Assembly: GCA_027068075.1 (NCBI GenBank)
Contig: JAMOUJ010000006.1
Span: 62,001-126,000 of the forward strand
Origin: Candidatus Aminicenantota bacterium
Lineage (GTDB): Bacteria; Acidobacteriota; Aminicenantia; S016-38
Direction: 5' to 3'
Length of the DNA stretch: 64,000 nucleotides
Shown: piece by piece, positions 8,330-16,450 of the stretch
Position numbering within the stretch: the stretch's first letter is position 1
Layout of the letters: every line of letters begins with the position of its first letter
Program-made: the position numbers and the translations under genes
Notes under the pieces: model-generated
The model's database searches: none
What the model was told of the DNA's origin: nothing
Seen by the model: the letters and a program-made list of their open reading frames with translations, nothing else

Positions 8330-8358
8330 ATTTTACACCAAATCGGGCCGATGCTAAA
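8330..8358 (-). promoter_or_regulatory. Promoter of the 7685-8323 gene, leaderless arrangement
   Basis: Minus-strand TTTAGC (8353-8358), 17 bp, TAAAAT (8330-8335), then 6 nt to the ATG at 8323 with no room for a Shine-Dalgarno. It overlaps the divergent plus-strand promoter at 8332-8360. Confidence 0.55.
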
Positions 8359-8360
8359 AT
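8332..8360 (+). promoter_or_regulatory. Sigma-70 promoter of the UPF0173 operon
   Basis: TTTACA (8332-8337), 17 bp, TAAAAT (8355-8360), then a leader with AAAAGGAGGTGAG before ATG 8387. Divergent from, and interleaved with, the minus-strand promoter. Confidence 0.75.
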
Positions 8361-8386
8361 AATTTCTGGAGAAAAGGAGGTGAGTT

Positions 8387-9040
8387 ATGAAGTTAACCTG
8401 GCTGGGTCATGCATCGGTTTTAATTGAAGGTTCCATAAACATAATCGTGGACCCCTTTCTGGAGCAGAATCCGGCGGCGGCCCGGAAGATGAGCGAAATA
8501 CCACGGGTGGATGTGGTGGCGGTTACCCACGACCACGAGGACCACATAAGCGACGCCTTCACCCTGGCTAAAAGGGATGGGGCCACGGTGGTGGCCATGC
8601 ACGAAATTGCCGTTATGGCCGGTGAGGAGGGCATTGCCGCCGAGGGCATGAACATCGGAGGCACCATAGAGGTTAAGGGGGCCAATTTCACCATGGTCCT
8701 GGCCGTTCATTCCAGTTACAGGGGCCATCCCTGCGGTTTCGTCATTTCCCTGGACGGAAAGAGAATATATCACTCCGGAGACACGGGCCTCACCAGGGAC
8801 ATGTTGATTATCGGGGAACTTTATCCCCCGGATGTTAGTTTTCTGCCCATAGGAAGCCGTTATACCATGGATGTAGTTCAGGCCGCCAGGGCGGTGGAAT
8901 ACACGAAAACGAAGATAGCCGTTCCCATCCACTACAACACCTGGCCCCCCATAGAGGCGGATCCCCGGGAGTTCAGCAATCTGGTGGGGGACAGGGCCCG
9001 GGTGGTGATCCTCAAGCCGGGTGAAAGCCTGGAAATTTAA
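8387..9040 (+). CDS. UPF0173 metal-dependent hydrolase (metallo-beta-lactamase fold)
   Basis: 217 aa, the usual length for this family. Metal-binding motif THDHEDH (HxHxDH) at about residues 47-53; further ligands in AVHSS (His), YHSGDTG (Asp) and the C-terminal IHYNTW (His). N-terminal LTWLGHASVLIEG is the family signature. Family members hydrolyse unknown small substrates or phosphodiesters in the cytoplasm. Strong ribosome site. First gene of a run; its stop overlaps the next ATG by one base. Confidence 0.9.
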   Translation: MKLTWLGHASVLIEGSINIIVDPFLEQNPAAARKMSEIPRVDVVAVTHDHEDHISDAFTLAKRDGATVVAMHEIAVMAGEEGIAAEGMNIGGTIEVKGANFTMVLAVHSSYRGHPCGFVISLDGKRIYHSGDTGLTRDMLIIGELYPPDVSFLPIGSRYTMDVVQAARAVEYTKTKIAVPIHYNTWPPIEADPREFSNLVGDRARVVILKPGESLEI

Positions 9041-9489
9041 TGCCCTATTTAATTGACGGAAACAACCTCATAGGGGTTTACCCCTTTCTGGAGCAGGGGA
9101 CCGTCCGGAGCCGGGAATTCGTAATCCGGAGGCTTTTGAAGTTCCATCACCTCACCGGAAAGAAGATAATCCTGGTCTTTGACGGTGCCCCCCACGCCTC
9201 TCCCCACCGATGGGATATCTCACCCCGCAACTTCACCATACTGTTTCCGTCCTTTGGTGAGAGCGCCGACGATGTCATAAAGAGAAATCTAAAGGCCGGG
9301 GTGGTCCTGGTTTCCTCGGACCGGGAACTGGTGGAGGAGGCCCGGCGGAGAAAACTTCGCTGGATGGGAACCAGAGATTTCGCCAGGCTTCTGGAGCGGT
9401 TTCAGCAGGAGCAGAGGGAAAAACCGGACTGGAAACCCACTCCCCAGGAGATGGAAGTCTGGCTAAAGATTTTCGGACAGAAGCCCTGA
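9040..9489 (+). CDS. NYN-domain (YacP/Rae1-like) ribonuclease
   Basis: 149 aa. N-terminal YLIDGNNLIG and central LVFDGAP carry the acidic residues of the PIN-like NYN fold. DDVIKR and VVLVSSDRELVEEARRR complete the conserved set. YacP-type proteins are small endoribonucleases (Bacillus Rae1 acts at the ribosome). No additional RNA-binding domain. The start overlaps the upstream stop, and the next gene begins 2 nt downstream. Confidence 0.8.
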   Translation: MPYLIDGNNLIGVYPFLEQGTVRSREFVIRRLLKFHHLTGKKIILVFDGAPHASPHRWDISPRNFTILFPSFGESADDVIKRNLKAGVVLVSSDRELVEEARRRKLRWMGTRDFARLLERFQQEQREKPDWKPTPQEMEVWLKIFGQKP

Positions 9490-9490
9490 A

Positions 9491-10258
9491 GTGAGAATAG
9501 CAGTAGTGGGTCTTGGCAGGGTGGGAAAAACCCTGGCCCTTTACCTTTCCCGCCGGGGGGAGGAGTTCCTGGGGGGGTATTCCTCCAGCCCGGAGACCAC
9601 CGCGGAGGCTTTGAAGGCCATCGGCCGGGGTCGGGTTCTCCGCCGGGGGGAAGTCTCCAGGGCGGATGTGGTCCTGCTGTCTACCCCCGACGGTGAAATA
9701 GAGCGGGAGGCGGAGAGGATCGCCCGGGAAACCCAGGATCTGAGGGGCACCGCCTTCTTCCACTGTAGCGGAGTTCGTCCCCTGGATGTTCTGGAGCCCC
9801 TCCGGAAAAGGGGAGGACTTACCGGAGTGTTTCATCCCCTGTTTCCCTTTTCAGAGCCGGACTTCGCCCTGAGGCATCTTGAGGGGGCCTACGCTGGAAT
9901 TGAAGGTGGTAAATTCGTGGAGGAGACCGTAAAGAAGTGGGGTTTCGTCCCCTTTCCCCTGCCGGAGGACAGGGCCCTCTACCACGCCGGAGCCGTCCTA
10001 TCCGCCGGTCTTCTGGTGGGTTACCTTTCCCAGGCCCTGGGGATTGCCGAAAAACTAAGCATCCCTCCTGGGGCCTACCTTCGCCTGGCTACGGTGGCCC
10101 TGGAGGCGGTGGGGGAACTGGGTCTGCGGGAGGCCCTCACCGGACCCTGGATGAGGGGAGACCTGAAAACCGTGGAGAAACACCTCTCCGCCCTGAAGGA
10201 GGAAGGGGAGATTTACGAACTCCTCCTTTCCAGGATTCAACGGATACTATCCGGATGA
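9491..10258 (+). CDS. Rossmann-fold + DUF2520 protein (6-phosphogluconate dehydrogenase-like)
   Basis: 255 aa, GTG start. Residues 1-120 form an NAD(P)-binding fold with GLGRVGKTLA and VVLLSTPDGEIE. The segment TAFFHCSGVRPLDVL leads into GVFHPLFPFSEPD, typical of the DUF2520 family. The helical C-terminus (YHAGAVLSAGLLVGYLSQAL) corresponds to the dimerisation domain of the 6PGDH C-like fold. Reaction unknown. In other bacteria this family sits near pantothenate genes, but none are here. Confidence 0.85.
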   Translation: MRIAVVGLGRVGKTLALYLSRRGEEFLGGYSSSPETTAEALKAIGRGRVLRRGEVSRADVVLLSTPDGEIEREAERIARETQDLRGTAFFHCSGVRPLDVLEPLRKRGGLTGVFHPLFPFSEPDFALRHLEGAYAGIEGGKFVEETVKKWGFVPFPLPEDRALYHAGAVLSAGLLVGYLSQALGIAEKLSIPPGAYLRLATVALEAVGELGLREALTGPWMRGDLKTVEKHLSALKEEGEIYELLLSRIQRILSG

Positions 10259-10283
10259 CTTTTCCCGCTGGTTGGGTTAAAAT
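10255..10283 (+). promoter_or_regulatory. Promoter of the MscS gene, leaderless arrangement
   Basis: ATGACT (10255-10260), 17 bp, TAAAAT (10278-10283), then 6 nt to the GTG start at 10290. No Shine-Dalgarno is present. The -35 element overlaps the upstream gene's stop. Confidence 0.55.
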
Positions 10284-10289
10284 TTTTTC

Positions 10290-11192
10290 GTGGAAAATCT
10301 GAAGAAGTTTATTCCGGAGGGATTTATTTCCTCGTCCCAGGCCCTCCACAAGGCCCTTCTCTCCCTGGGCCTGATCGTTCTCTTCGTCCTGATTCACCGG
10401 GTGGTGATTTTTCTCATCTCCCGGAGCGAGGCGGAGCCCATCTCCAAGTACAGAGCCCGGAAGTTTTCCGCCTACCTTCTGACCTTCACCGCCGTGGTTT
10501 TCATCTTCCTCATATGGTCCACCTCCACGGCCCAGTTCGTCACCGTGGTGGGGCTTGCCTCTGCCGGTCTGGCGGTGGCCATGAAGGACATGATAGTGGA
10601 CCTCATGGGCTGGCTTTTCATAATGATAAGAAGGCCCTTTTCCCTGGGCGACAGGATTGAGGTCCAGGGGGTAAAGGGGGATGTGGTGGACCTGCGCAGT
10701 TTCCAGTTTTCCCTCCTGGAGGTGGGAAACTGGGTGGGGGCGGACCAGTCCACCGGAAGGATAGTCCATGTTCCCAACAGGTATGTTTTCATCCACCACA
10801 TAGTTAACTACAACAACGGCTTCGGTTTCATCTGGAACGAAATTCCCGTCCTCATAACCTTTGAAAGCAACTGGCGGAAGGCCAAGAGGATACTTGAAGA
10901 AATCGCCCAGCAGGTTTCCCTTCACTTCACCGAGGAGGCCAAGGAGGCCCTGCGGCGGAAGATGGCCAAGTTCATGATTTTCTACCGGCACCTGAGCCCC
11001 AAGGTTTACACTTCGGTGGAGGACAGCGGGGTTCTCCTGACCATAAGGTATCTCTGCAAGCCCAAAAAGCGGCGGGGGACCGAGGAGCAGATATGGGAGA
11101 TGGTCCTGGAGGCCTTTGAAAGGGAGCCGGACATAGACCTTGCATATCCCACCTACCGGATCTACCAGCCGGAGAAGAAGGATGAAGGATGA
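10290..11192 (+). CDS. MscS-family mechanosensitive channel
   Basis: 300 aa, GTG start. Three transmembrane segments at about 22-45, 60-80 and 84-110. The third is the pore helix with the Gly/Ala-rich signature GLASAGLAVAMKDMIVDLMGW. It is followed by the beta-domain entrance RRPFSLGDRIEVQGVKGDVVDL. A cytoplasmic vestibule domain occupies about 130-300. It releases osmolytes on hypo-osmotic shock. The region QFSLLEVGNWVGADQSTG is longer than in E. coli MscS. Overlaps the phosphatase start by 11 nt. Confidence 0.9.
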   Translation: MENLKKFIPEGFISSSQALHKALLSLGLIVLFVLIHRVVIFLISRSEAEPISKYRARKFSAYLLTFTAVVFIFLIWSTSTAQFVTVVGLASAGLAVAMKDMIVDLMGWLFIMIRRPFSLGDRIEVQGVKGDVVDLRSFQFSLLEVGNWVGADQSTGRIVHVPNRYVFIHHIVNYNNGFGFIWNEIPVLITFESNWRKAKRILEEIAQQVSLHFTEEAKEALRRKMAKFMIFYRHLSPKVYTSVEDSGVLLTIRYLCKPKKRRGTEEQIWEMVLEAFEREPDIDLAYPTYRIYQPEKKDEG

Positions 11193-12606
11193 GTTCGCCC
11201 GCCTGATAGAGGCCGTTTTCCCCGGTCCCTGGGGGCTTAAGAAAAACAACCAGTTCCTCATGGGCACCCTCAGGAGGGGAAGAAAACTGGTGGAAGGGGA
11301 ATACACCTTCCTTTACCGGGGGAGGATGGACGGGGACGCTGAGAAAAAACTGAGGGCCGTGCTCCGGGCCTATTCCGTATGCGAGGAGCACCAGAGGAAC
11401 TCCGTGGCCCTGGCCAAGATAACCGATGTGGTGGTGAAACTTTCCTCCTCCGTGGGCTGGAAGGAAACCCTGAAGGTTCTCCTTAGAACCATAAAATCCC
11501 TGATTTCGGGTAAGTTCTTCGCCATTTTCCTGGTAAATCGCCGGGAGGGGACCATATACTCCATCCTCTCCCTGGGATACGAGAAAAAGGAGAGGGAACT
11601 CCTCCACCTCAAAATAGGCAAGGGCCTGGTGGGCTGGGTTATAGACCACGGCAAACCCCTCAACATAAGGGATGTGAGGAAGGAGGCCCGCTACTTTGAG
11701 ATAAGGAGGGAAACCCGCTCCGAACTGGTGGTTCCCATCAAGGTAGGGAAGAGAATAATAGGGGCCATAAATGTGGAGGACACCCGGGTGGGTTCCTACA
11801 CCGAGAGGGAGGTGAAACTCCTGGAGGCCTTCGCCTCCATCGCCGGCGTGGTCATAGAGAGGGCCAGGCTCTACAGGAGCCTCCTGGAGCACAGGCTCAC
11901 CCTCAAGGAATTGGAGGTGGCCCGGAGGATTCAGAGCCACTTTCTGCCCAAGAAAATGCCCCGGTTCAAGGGCTTCAGGCTTTACGGAAGGACCATCCCG
12001 GCCCGGCTGGTGGGGGGAGACTACTTCAACTTCTTCCGCCGGGGAAGGGATGCCGTCCTCTTCGTACTGGCGGATGTTTCCGGCAAGGGAATACCCGCCG
12101 CCCTGCTGACTTCCTTCCTCCATTCCGCCATGGTCATTTTGCGGGAGGAACCCCTCCTGGCCCTGGCCTCCCACCTCAACCACCTTCTCTACTCCCAGAC
12201 CGAACCCAATCAGTTCGTCACGGGTATAGTGGGGGAGGTGAACCGGGAAGGAGTGGTCAACTATGTGAACTTCGGCCATAACTATCCTATTTTCGTGAGG
12301 GAGGGAAAGGCGGAACTGGTGGAAGGGAGCGACCTGGTCTTGGGCATAAACCCCGACTACCAGTACACCCTTCGGAAACTGGAACTTCCCCGGGACTCGG
12401 CCCTTTACCTCTACACCGACGGGGCGGTGGAGGAGAGGTGCGGCGAGGAGGAGTTCGGGGTGGAAAATCTCCAGGGGGTTATCCTTAAAAATTGGAGACA
12501 GCCCTCCCGGGTCCTGAGGGATCTCCTGGGGGAGATGAACCGGCGATGCGGAAGGGAGAGGAACGACGACATAACCCTCCTGGGGGTGGTTCGTGCTGGG
12601 GATTGA
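11182..12606 (+). CDS. GAF-domain PP2C/SpoIIE-type serine phosphatase (RsbU-like)
   Basis: Start set at ATG 11182 (474 aa), preceded by GGAGAAGAAGG, rather than the track's 11140. The N-terminal about 80 residues are of unknown type. A GAF sensor spans about 90-230 (GKGLVGWVIDHGKPLNI; SELVVPIKVGKRIIGAINVE). After a helical linker, a SpoIIE/PP2C phosphatase spans about 245-470 with metal-binding aspartates in GGDYFNFF, LADVSGKGIPAALL, LYTDGAVEE and the terminal NDDITLL. Such enzymes dephosphorylate anti-sigma antagonists in partner-switching systems. No partner kinase or antagonist is encoded in the window. Confidence 0.9.
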   Translation: MKDEFARLIEAVFPGPWGLKKNNQFLMGTLRRGRKLVEGEYTFLYRGRMDGDAEKKLRAVLRAYSVCEEHQRNSVALAKITDVVVKLSSSVGWKETLKVLLRTIKSLISGKFFAIFLVNRREGTIYSILSLGYEKKERELLHLKIGKGLVGWVIDHGKPLNIRDVRKEARYFEIRRETRSELVVPIKVGKRIIGAINVEDTRVGSYTEREVKLLEAFASIAGVVIERARLYRSLLEHRLTLKELEVARRIQSHFLPKKMPRFKGFRLYGRTIPARLVGGDYFNFFRRGRDAVLFVLADVSGKGIPAALLTSFLHSAMVILREEPLLALASHLNHLLYSQTEPNQFVTGIVGEVNREGVVNYVNFGHNYPIFVREGKAELVEGSDLVLGINPDYQYTLRKLELPRDSALYLYTDGAVEERCGEEEFGVENLQGVILKNWRQPSRVLRDLLGEMNRRCGRERNDDITLLGVVRAGD

Positions 12607-13720
12607 CGCCTTTCTGGGGCAGTCCCACCGGTTCATGGGCTTATCCTTCGCCCTTTTCTCCAATCAGTCCTCCTTTACTACGGACCTTATTCCTTCTGAA
12701 CTGGCCCTGGCGGAGGTGGTAAACCTGGTGGGGATAATATCCCCGCAGCACGGATTTTTCCACGAAGCCCAGGCTAACATGAGGGAAACTGCCCCGATCC
12801 GCCATCCCCTTCTCGGCGTTCCCATCCATCCCTTCTACTCCGCCGCTCCCCAACTTCCTCCCTTCCTGGAGGATTTTGACCTTCTCCTGGTGGACATTCA
12901 GGATGTGGGGGTCAGGGTTTACACCTACATTTGGTCTTTGCTTCAACTCATGAAGGCCCTCAGCGGAAAGGGCAAGGTGGTCTTCGTTCTGGACCGGCCC
13001 AATCCCCTGGGAGGGGAAATGGTGGAGGGAAATCCCCTGGATATGGAGTATTCCTCCATGGTGGGAATGATGCCCATCCCCATGATTCACGGGATGACCG
13101 TTGGGGAACTGGCCCTGATGTTTTCTGAAAAACTGGGACTTGACCTGGAGTTAGAGGTTTTCAAGGCTGAGTGGAGGAGAAGTCTTGATTTTTCCCGCCT
13201 GGGCTTACCCTGGAGGAATCCATCCCCCAACCTCCCCACCTACGCTTCGGCTCGGGTTTACGGTGGAACGGTTCTTCTGGAGGGAACCAACATCTCCGAA
13301 GGCAGGGGGACCACCCGTCCCTTTCAATACATAGGGGCCCCCTTCGTGGACCCATACCGCCTGTGGAAGGAGGTGGAATCCCTGGAAGGGGCCAGGTTTT
13401 TTCCGGTGGGTTTCACCCCCACCTTTGACAAGTACCAGGGTCAACCCTGCTTTGGGGTGGAAATAATTCCCGTGGCCGGGATAAGGCCCCTTCGTCTGGG
13501 GCTTCTTCTCCTGAAGAAAATCTTTTCCCTCTGGCCCTCCGGGGCGAGTTTTCTCCCTCCCCCCTACGAATACGAGGAGGAAAAACTCCCCATAGACATA
13601 ATCGCCGGCAGCCCCAGGTACAGGAAGTGGCTCCTGGAGGGGGAGGAGGGGGACCTGGATGCCCTGCTTTCCCCGGCCCCCTTTGACCAGGAAAGGCTCC
13701 CTTATCTTCTTTACCCGTGA
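12593..13720 (+). CDS. DUF1343 / NamZ-like exo-N-acetylmuramidase (GH171)
   Basis: 375 aa, GTG start overlapping the phosphatase gene by 14 nt. Typical DUF1343 features: LFSNQSSF near the N-terminus, IISPQHGFFHEAQ, LLVDIQDVGVRVYTYIW, FVLDRPNPLGG, GTNISEGRGTTRPFQYIGAP. NamZ from Bacillus and Tannerella releases terminal MurNAc from peptidoglycan fragments. This copy has no signal peptide, so it would act inside the cell on imported or recycled muropeptides, or be exported in another way. An NlpC/P60 lipoprotein gene follows, which supports a cell-wall role. Confidence 0.85.
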   Translation: MLGIDAFLGQSHRFMGLSFALFSNQSSFTTDLIPSELALAEVVNLVGIISPQHGFFHEAQANMRETAPIRHPLLGVPIHPFYSAAPQLPPFLEDFDLLLVDIQDVGVRVYTYIWSLLQLMKALSGKGKVVFVLDRPNPLGGEMVEGNPLDMEYSSMVGMMPIPMIHGMTVGELALMFSEKLGLDLELEVFKAEWRRSLDFSRLGLPWRNPSPNLPTYASARVYGGTVLLEGTNISEGRGTTRPFQYIGAPFVDPYRLWKEVESLEGARFFPVGFTPTFDKYQGQPCFGVEIIPVAGIRPLRLGLLLLKKIFSLWPSGASFLPPPYEYEEEKLPIDIIAGSPRYRKWLLEGEEGDLDALLSPAPFDQERLPYLLYP

Positions 13721-13730
13721 CCGCCTCCCT

Positions 13731-13758
13731 TTGAAGAAGGGGGAAAATCTGCTATAAT
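13731..13758 (+). promoter_or_regulatory. Promoter of the NlpC/P60 gene, leaderless arrangement
   Basis: TTGAAG (13731-13736), 16 bp, TATAAT (13753-13758), then 8 nt to the ATG at 13767 and no Shine-Dalgarno. Transcription should begin at or next to the start codon. Confidence 0.7.
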
Positions 13759-13766
13759 ATTTTCCT

Positions 13767-14189
13767 ATGAAAAAGATAGGAATTGTGGCCCTGGCTTTTC
13801 TCTTCCTGTCCGCCTGCTCCGTAGAGGAGGTTCCCAGGAACCGTCTGGTGGAGAAGGCCCTTTCCCTGGTGGGAAGTCCCTATAAGTACGGGGGCACCTC
13901 CCCCCGGGAAGGCTTTGACTGCTCCGGCCTGGTTTACTATGTTTACAGGTCCCAGGGGCTCAAGGTTCCCAGGACCGCCCGGGAGCAGTTCCGCCGCGGA
14001 AGAAGGGTGGGAATCTCCAGAATAAAACCCGGAGACCTCCTGTTTTTCCGCTTTCACCGGGGCCTTCATGTGGGAATCTTCGTGGGCCGGGGGTACATGG
14101 TCCACGCTTCGCCGGAAAGGGGCGTGGTAAAGGAAAGGCTGGTAAAATACTGGAAAAAACACTTCCTTAAGGGGGTAAGTTACCTATGA
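13767..14189 (+). CDS. NlpC/P60-family peptidoglycan endopeptidase, lipoprotein
   Basis: 140 aa. Lipoprotein signal with lipobox LSAC at residue 17. The catalytic domain follows at once: YKYGGTSPREGFDCSGLVYYVY holds the nucleophile Cys, LHVGIFVGRGYMVHASP holds His and the third residue. It is expected to cleave peptide stems (D-Glu to meso-DAP bond) from the membrane face. There is no SH3 or LysM targeting domain, so lipid anchoring must place it. Overlaps the next gene by 4 nt. Confidence 0.92.
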   Translation: MKKIGIVALAFLFLSACSVEEVPRNRLVEKALSLVGSPYKYGGTSPREGFDCSGLVYYVYRSQGLKVPRTAREQFRRGRRVGISRIKPGDLLFFRFHRGLHVGIFVGRGYMVHASPERGVVKERLVKYWKKHFLKGVSYL

Positions 14190-14653
14190 GGGAAAAAATA
14201 AGAATAGGGGTCATCGGCGGCTCTTCCCCTCCGCCCCGGGCCCTGGAAGATGCCTACCGGGTGGGGAAACTCATAGCCAGGGCCGGGGCCATCCTGGTCT
14301 GCGGCGGTCTCGGCGGCGTGATGGAGGCCGCCTCCCGGGGGGCCAGGGAGGAGGGGGGATTGGTGGTGGGAATTCTCCCGGGTCAGGACTTTGAGGCCGC
14401 CAACCCCTATGTGGACCTTCCTATTGCCACCGCCATAGGCTACCTGAGAAACGCCCTGGTGGTGCTCAACTCCCATGTTCTTATAGCGGTGGACGGAAGT
14501 TACGGGACCCTCACGGAGATTTCCTACGGCCTCATCTACGGACGCAAGGTCTTCGGAATAGGAACCTGGGAAGTTCCGGGGGTCGTTCCCACTTCCGGAC
14601 CGGAGCAGGCCGTGGAAATGGCCTTGAAGGAGGCTAAAAATGCTCATAATTGA
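14186..14653 (+). CDS. TIGR00725-type LOG-like Rossmann protein
   Basis: 155 aa. Motifs: IGVIGGSSPP at the N-terminus, LVCGGLGGVMEAASRGA, and GYLRNALVV ... GSYGTLTEI, which together match the LOG/lysine-decarboxylase-like nucleotide-binding fold. Related LOG proteins release cytokinin-type bases from nucleoside monophosphates. TIGR00725 members have the GGxGTLxE-type phosphate site modified (GSYGTLTE), and their reaction is unknown. It starts inside the end of the NlpC gene and runs 14 nt into smsC. Confidence 0.85.
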   Translation: MREKIRIGVIGGSSPPPRALEDAYRVGKLIARAGAILVCGGLGGVMEAASRGAREEGGLVVGILPGQDFEAANPYVDLPIATAIGYLRNALVVLNSHVLIAVDGSYGTLTEISYGLIYGRKVFGIGTWEVPGVVPTSGPEQAVEMALKEAKNAHN

Positions 14654-15377
14654 AAACCTCTGGGTGGAGGTGGAAGGGGAACAGGTCCTGAAGGGGATTA
14701 ATCTGAGGATAAGGAGCGGAGAAACCCATGTTCTTTTCGGGCCCAACGGGGCGGGAAAATCAAGTTTGTTCTTCGCCATCATGGGATTTTCCAAGTACAA
14801 AGTCCTGGAGGGGAGGATAATCTTTAAGGAAAAGGACATAACCCACCTCCCCCTCCACGAAAGGGCCCGCCTGGGCCTGGGGATTTCCTTTCAGAGACCT
14901 CCGGCCCTCAGGGGAATTAAACTTTATCAGATAGGAAAATTAATGGGGGGCGACGAAGAGAAGATAAAGGAATACGCCCGTCTCCTTTCCCTGGAGGGCC
15001 TCCTCCACCGGGATGTGAACCTGGGCTTTTCCGGGGGGGAAATGAAGAGGTCCGAAATATTCCAACTCCTCATCCAGGAGCCGGACCTTTCCCTTATTGA
15101 CGAGCCGGAATCGGGAGTGGATGTGGTGAACATAGACCTCATTGCCGAGGCCATAAAAATGCTCCTTCAGAAGGACCGGCCCATCCTGGAAAGAAAGAGG
15201 AGCGGAATAATAATAACCCACACGGGGTTCATCCTGGAGAAGGTGAAGGCCGACCGAGGCCACCTTCTCATGGACGGGAAAATACTCTGCTCCGGAAACC
15301 CCGAGGAAATGTTCAACGAAATAAAACTTAAGGGCTACAAGGAGTGTGTGAGATGCTGGAAAAAGACCTTATCTTGA
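14640..15377 (+). CDS. smsC: SufC-like Fe-S assembly ATPase of the minimal SMS system (SmsC)
   Basis: 245 aa ABC ATPase: Walker A GPNGAGKSS, Q-loop ISFQRPP, signature variant FSGGEMKRSEIFQLL (SufC type), Walker B LSLIDEPESGVD, H-loop IIITHTGF. SufC energises the SufBD scaffold on which Fe-S clusters form. With only one SufB/D-type gene following and no sufD, sufS or sufU nearby, this is the two-gene SMS (SUF-like minimal system) arrangement. The C-terminus contains an unusual ECVRCWKK pair of cysteines. Overlaps smsB. Confidence 0.88.
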   Translation: MLIIENLWVEVEGEQVLKGINLRIRSGETHVLFGPNGAGKSSLFFAIMGFSKYKVLEGRIIFKEKDITHLPLHERARLGLGISFQRPPALRGIKLYQIGKLMGGDEEKIKEYARLLSLEGLLHRDVNLGFSGGEMKRSEIFQLLIQEPDLSLIDEPESGVDVVNIDLIAEAIKMLLQKDRPILERKRSGIIITHTGFILEKVKADRGHLLMDGKILCSGNPEEMFNEIKLKGYKECVRCWKKTLS

Positions 15378-16450
15378 AGGAAAAGGAGGTCCTGGAGAGG
15401 GTGGGGTTCGTCCTGGACGAAAAACAGCGTTCCGGTTCCTTCGTCCTCCTGGACGAGGAGGAGATGGCCTCCAACTACACCGAGGGGGTCACCTTCTACT
15501 CCATGGGAAAGGCCGTGGAGGAGATAAAGGGGGTCAAGGAGAAACTCTGGACCCTGGTGGACCGGGACAAGGACCAGTGGACCCGCAAAGCCGCTTCTCA
15601 GCCGCCCAGGGGTTACTTCATCCATGTGGCCCGGGGGGTGAAGGTGGAAAAACCCCTCCAGGCCTGCTTCCTCATCGCCACCTCCCGGATGACCCAGACC
15701 ACCCACAACCTGATAATTCTGGAAGACGGGGCGGAACTCTACATGATAAACGGCTGTGCCACCGCCAGTTATGTGAACGCCGGGCTTCACATAGGCATAA
15801 CGGAGATTTTCGTGGGAAAGGGAGCCTTCCTTTCCTACACCATGATTCACGATTGGGCCTCCCAGGTGGAGGTGAGGCCCAGGACTGGTGTTTATGTCCA
15901 GGAGGGGGGAAAATTCGTGTCCAATTACATAACCATAAAGGAATCAAAACTCACCCAGACCTACCCGGAGGCCATAGTGGAGAAGAACGGGGCGGCCCAG
16001 TTCGCCAGCCTGGTTTTCGCCCCTTCCAGGTCCATCTACGACCTGGGAGCCAGAATATACCTCAACGGGGAAGGGGCCAGCGGAGAAATAATCTCCAGGG
16101 CCATAAGCGGCGGGGGGAAGGTTTACTCCAAGGGCCACCTCATCGGGAACGCCGCCGGGATAAAGGCCCACATGAGTTGCGACGGCCTACTCCTCAACAG
16201 CGAGGGTTCCATAATAGCCATCCCTGAACTGGAGGCCAACCACCCGGAGGTGGAAATGAGCCACGAGGCGGCGGTGGGCAAAATAGCGGAGGAGGAAATA
16301 GAATACCTCATGAGCCGTGGTTTTTCACCGGAGCAGGCCCGTTCCCTCATCATAAAGGGCTTTCTGGATCCCAAAATTCTGGGACTTCCCCCGGCCCTGG
16401 AGATGGAAGTGAACAAGACCATTGAGATGTTAGGGGAGGGCAGCCTCTGA
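15353..16450 (+). CDS. smsB: SufB/SufD-like Fe-S scaffold of the minimal SMS system (SmsB)
   Basis: 365 aa from ATG 15353; the track start at 15344 adds three residues and both lie inside smsC. The right-handed beta-helix core runs through about 90-290. C-terminal conserved residues are present: SCDGLLL (cluster-site Cys), IPELEANHPEVEMSHEAAVGKI (His), and the closing helices LMSRGFSPEQARSLIIKGFL. It is shorter than E. coli SufB because the N-terminal part is reduced, as expected for the SMS ancestor-type protein that does the work of both SufB and SufD. Confidence 0.88.
   Translation: MLEKDLILKEKEVLERVGFVLDEKQRSGSFVLLDEEEMASNYTEGVTFYSMGKAVEEIKGVKEKLWTLVDRDKDQWTRKAASQPPRGYFIHVARGVKVEKPLQACFLIATSRMTQTTHNLIILEDGAELYMINGCATASYVNAGLHIGITEIFVGKGAFLSYTMIHDWASQVEVRPRTGVYVQEGGKFVSNYITIKESKLTQTYPEAIVEKNGAAQFASLVFAPSRSIYDLGARIYLNGEGASGEIISRAISGGGKVYSKGHLIGNAAGIKAHMSCDGLLLNSEGSIIAIPELEANHPEVEMSHEAAVGKIAEEEIEYLMSRGFSPEQARSLIIKGFLDPKILGLPPALEMEVNKTIEMLGEGSL

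Noticed and set aside
10972-12663. 563-aa minus-strand ORF opposite the MscS and GAF-PP2C genes
   Set aside because: Shadow of two well-supported plus-strand genes. No domain, signal or promoter.
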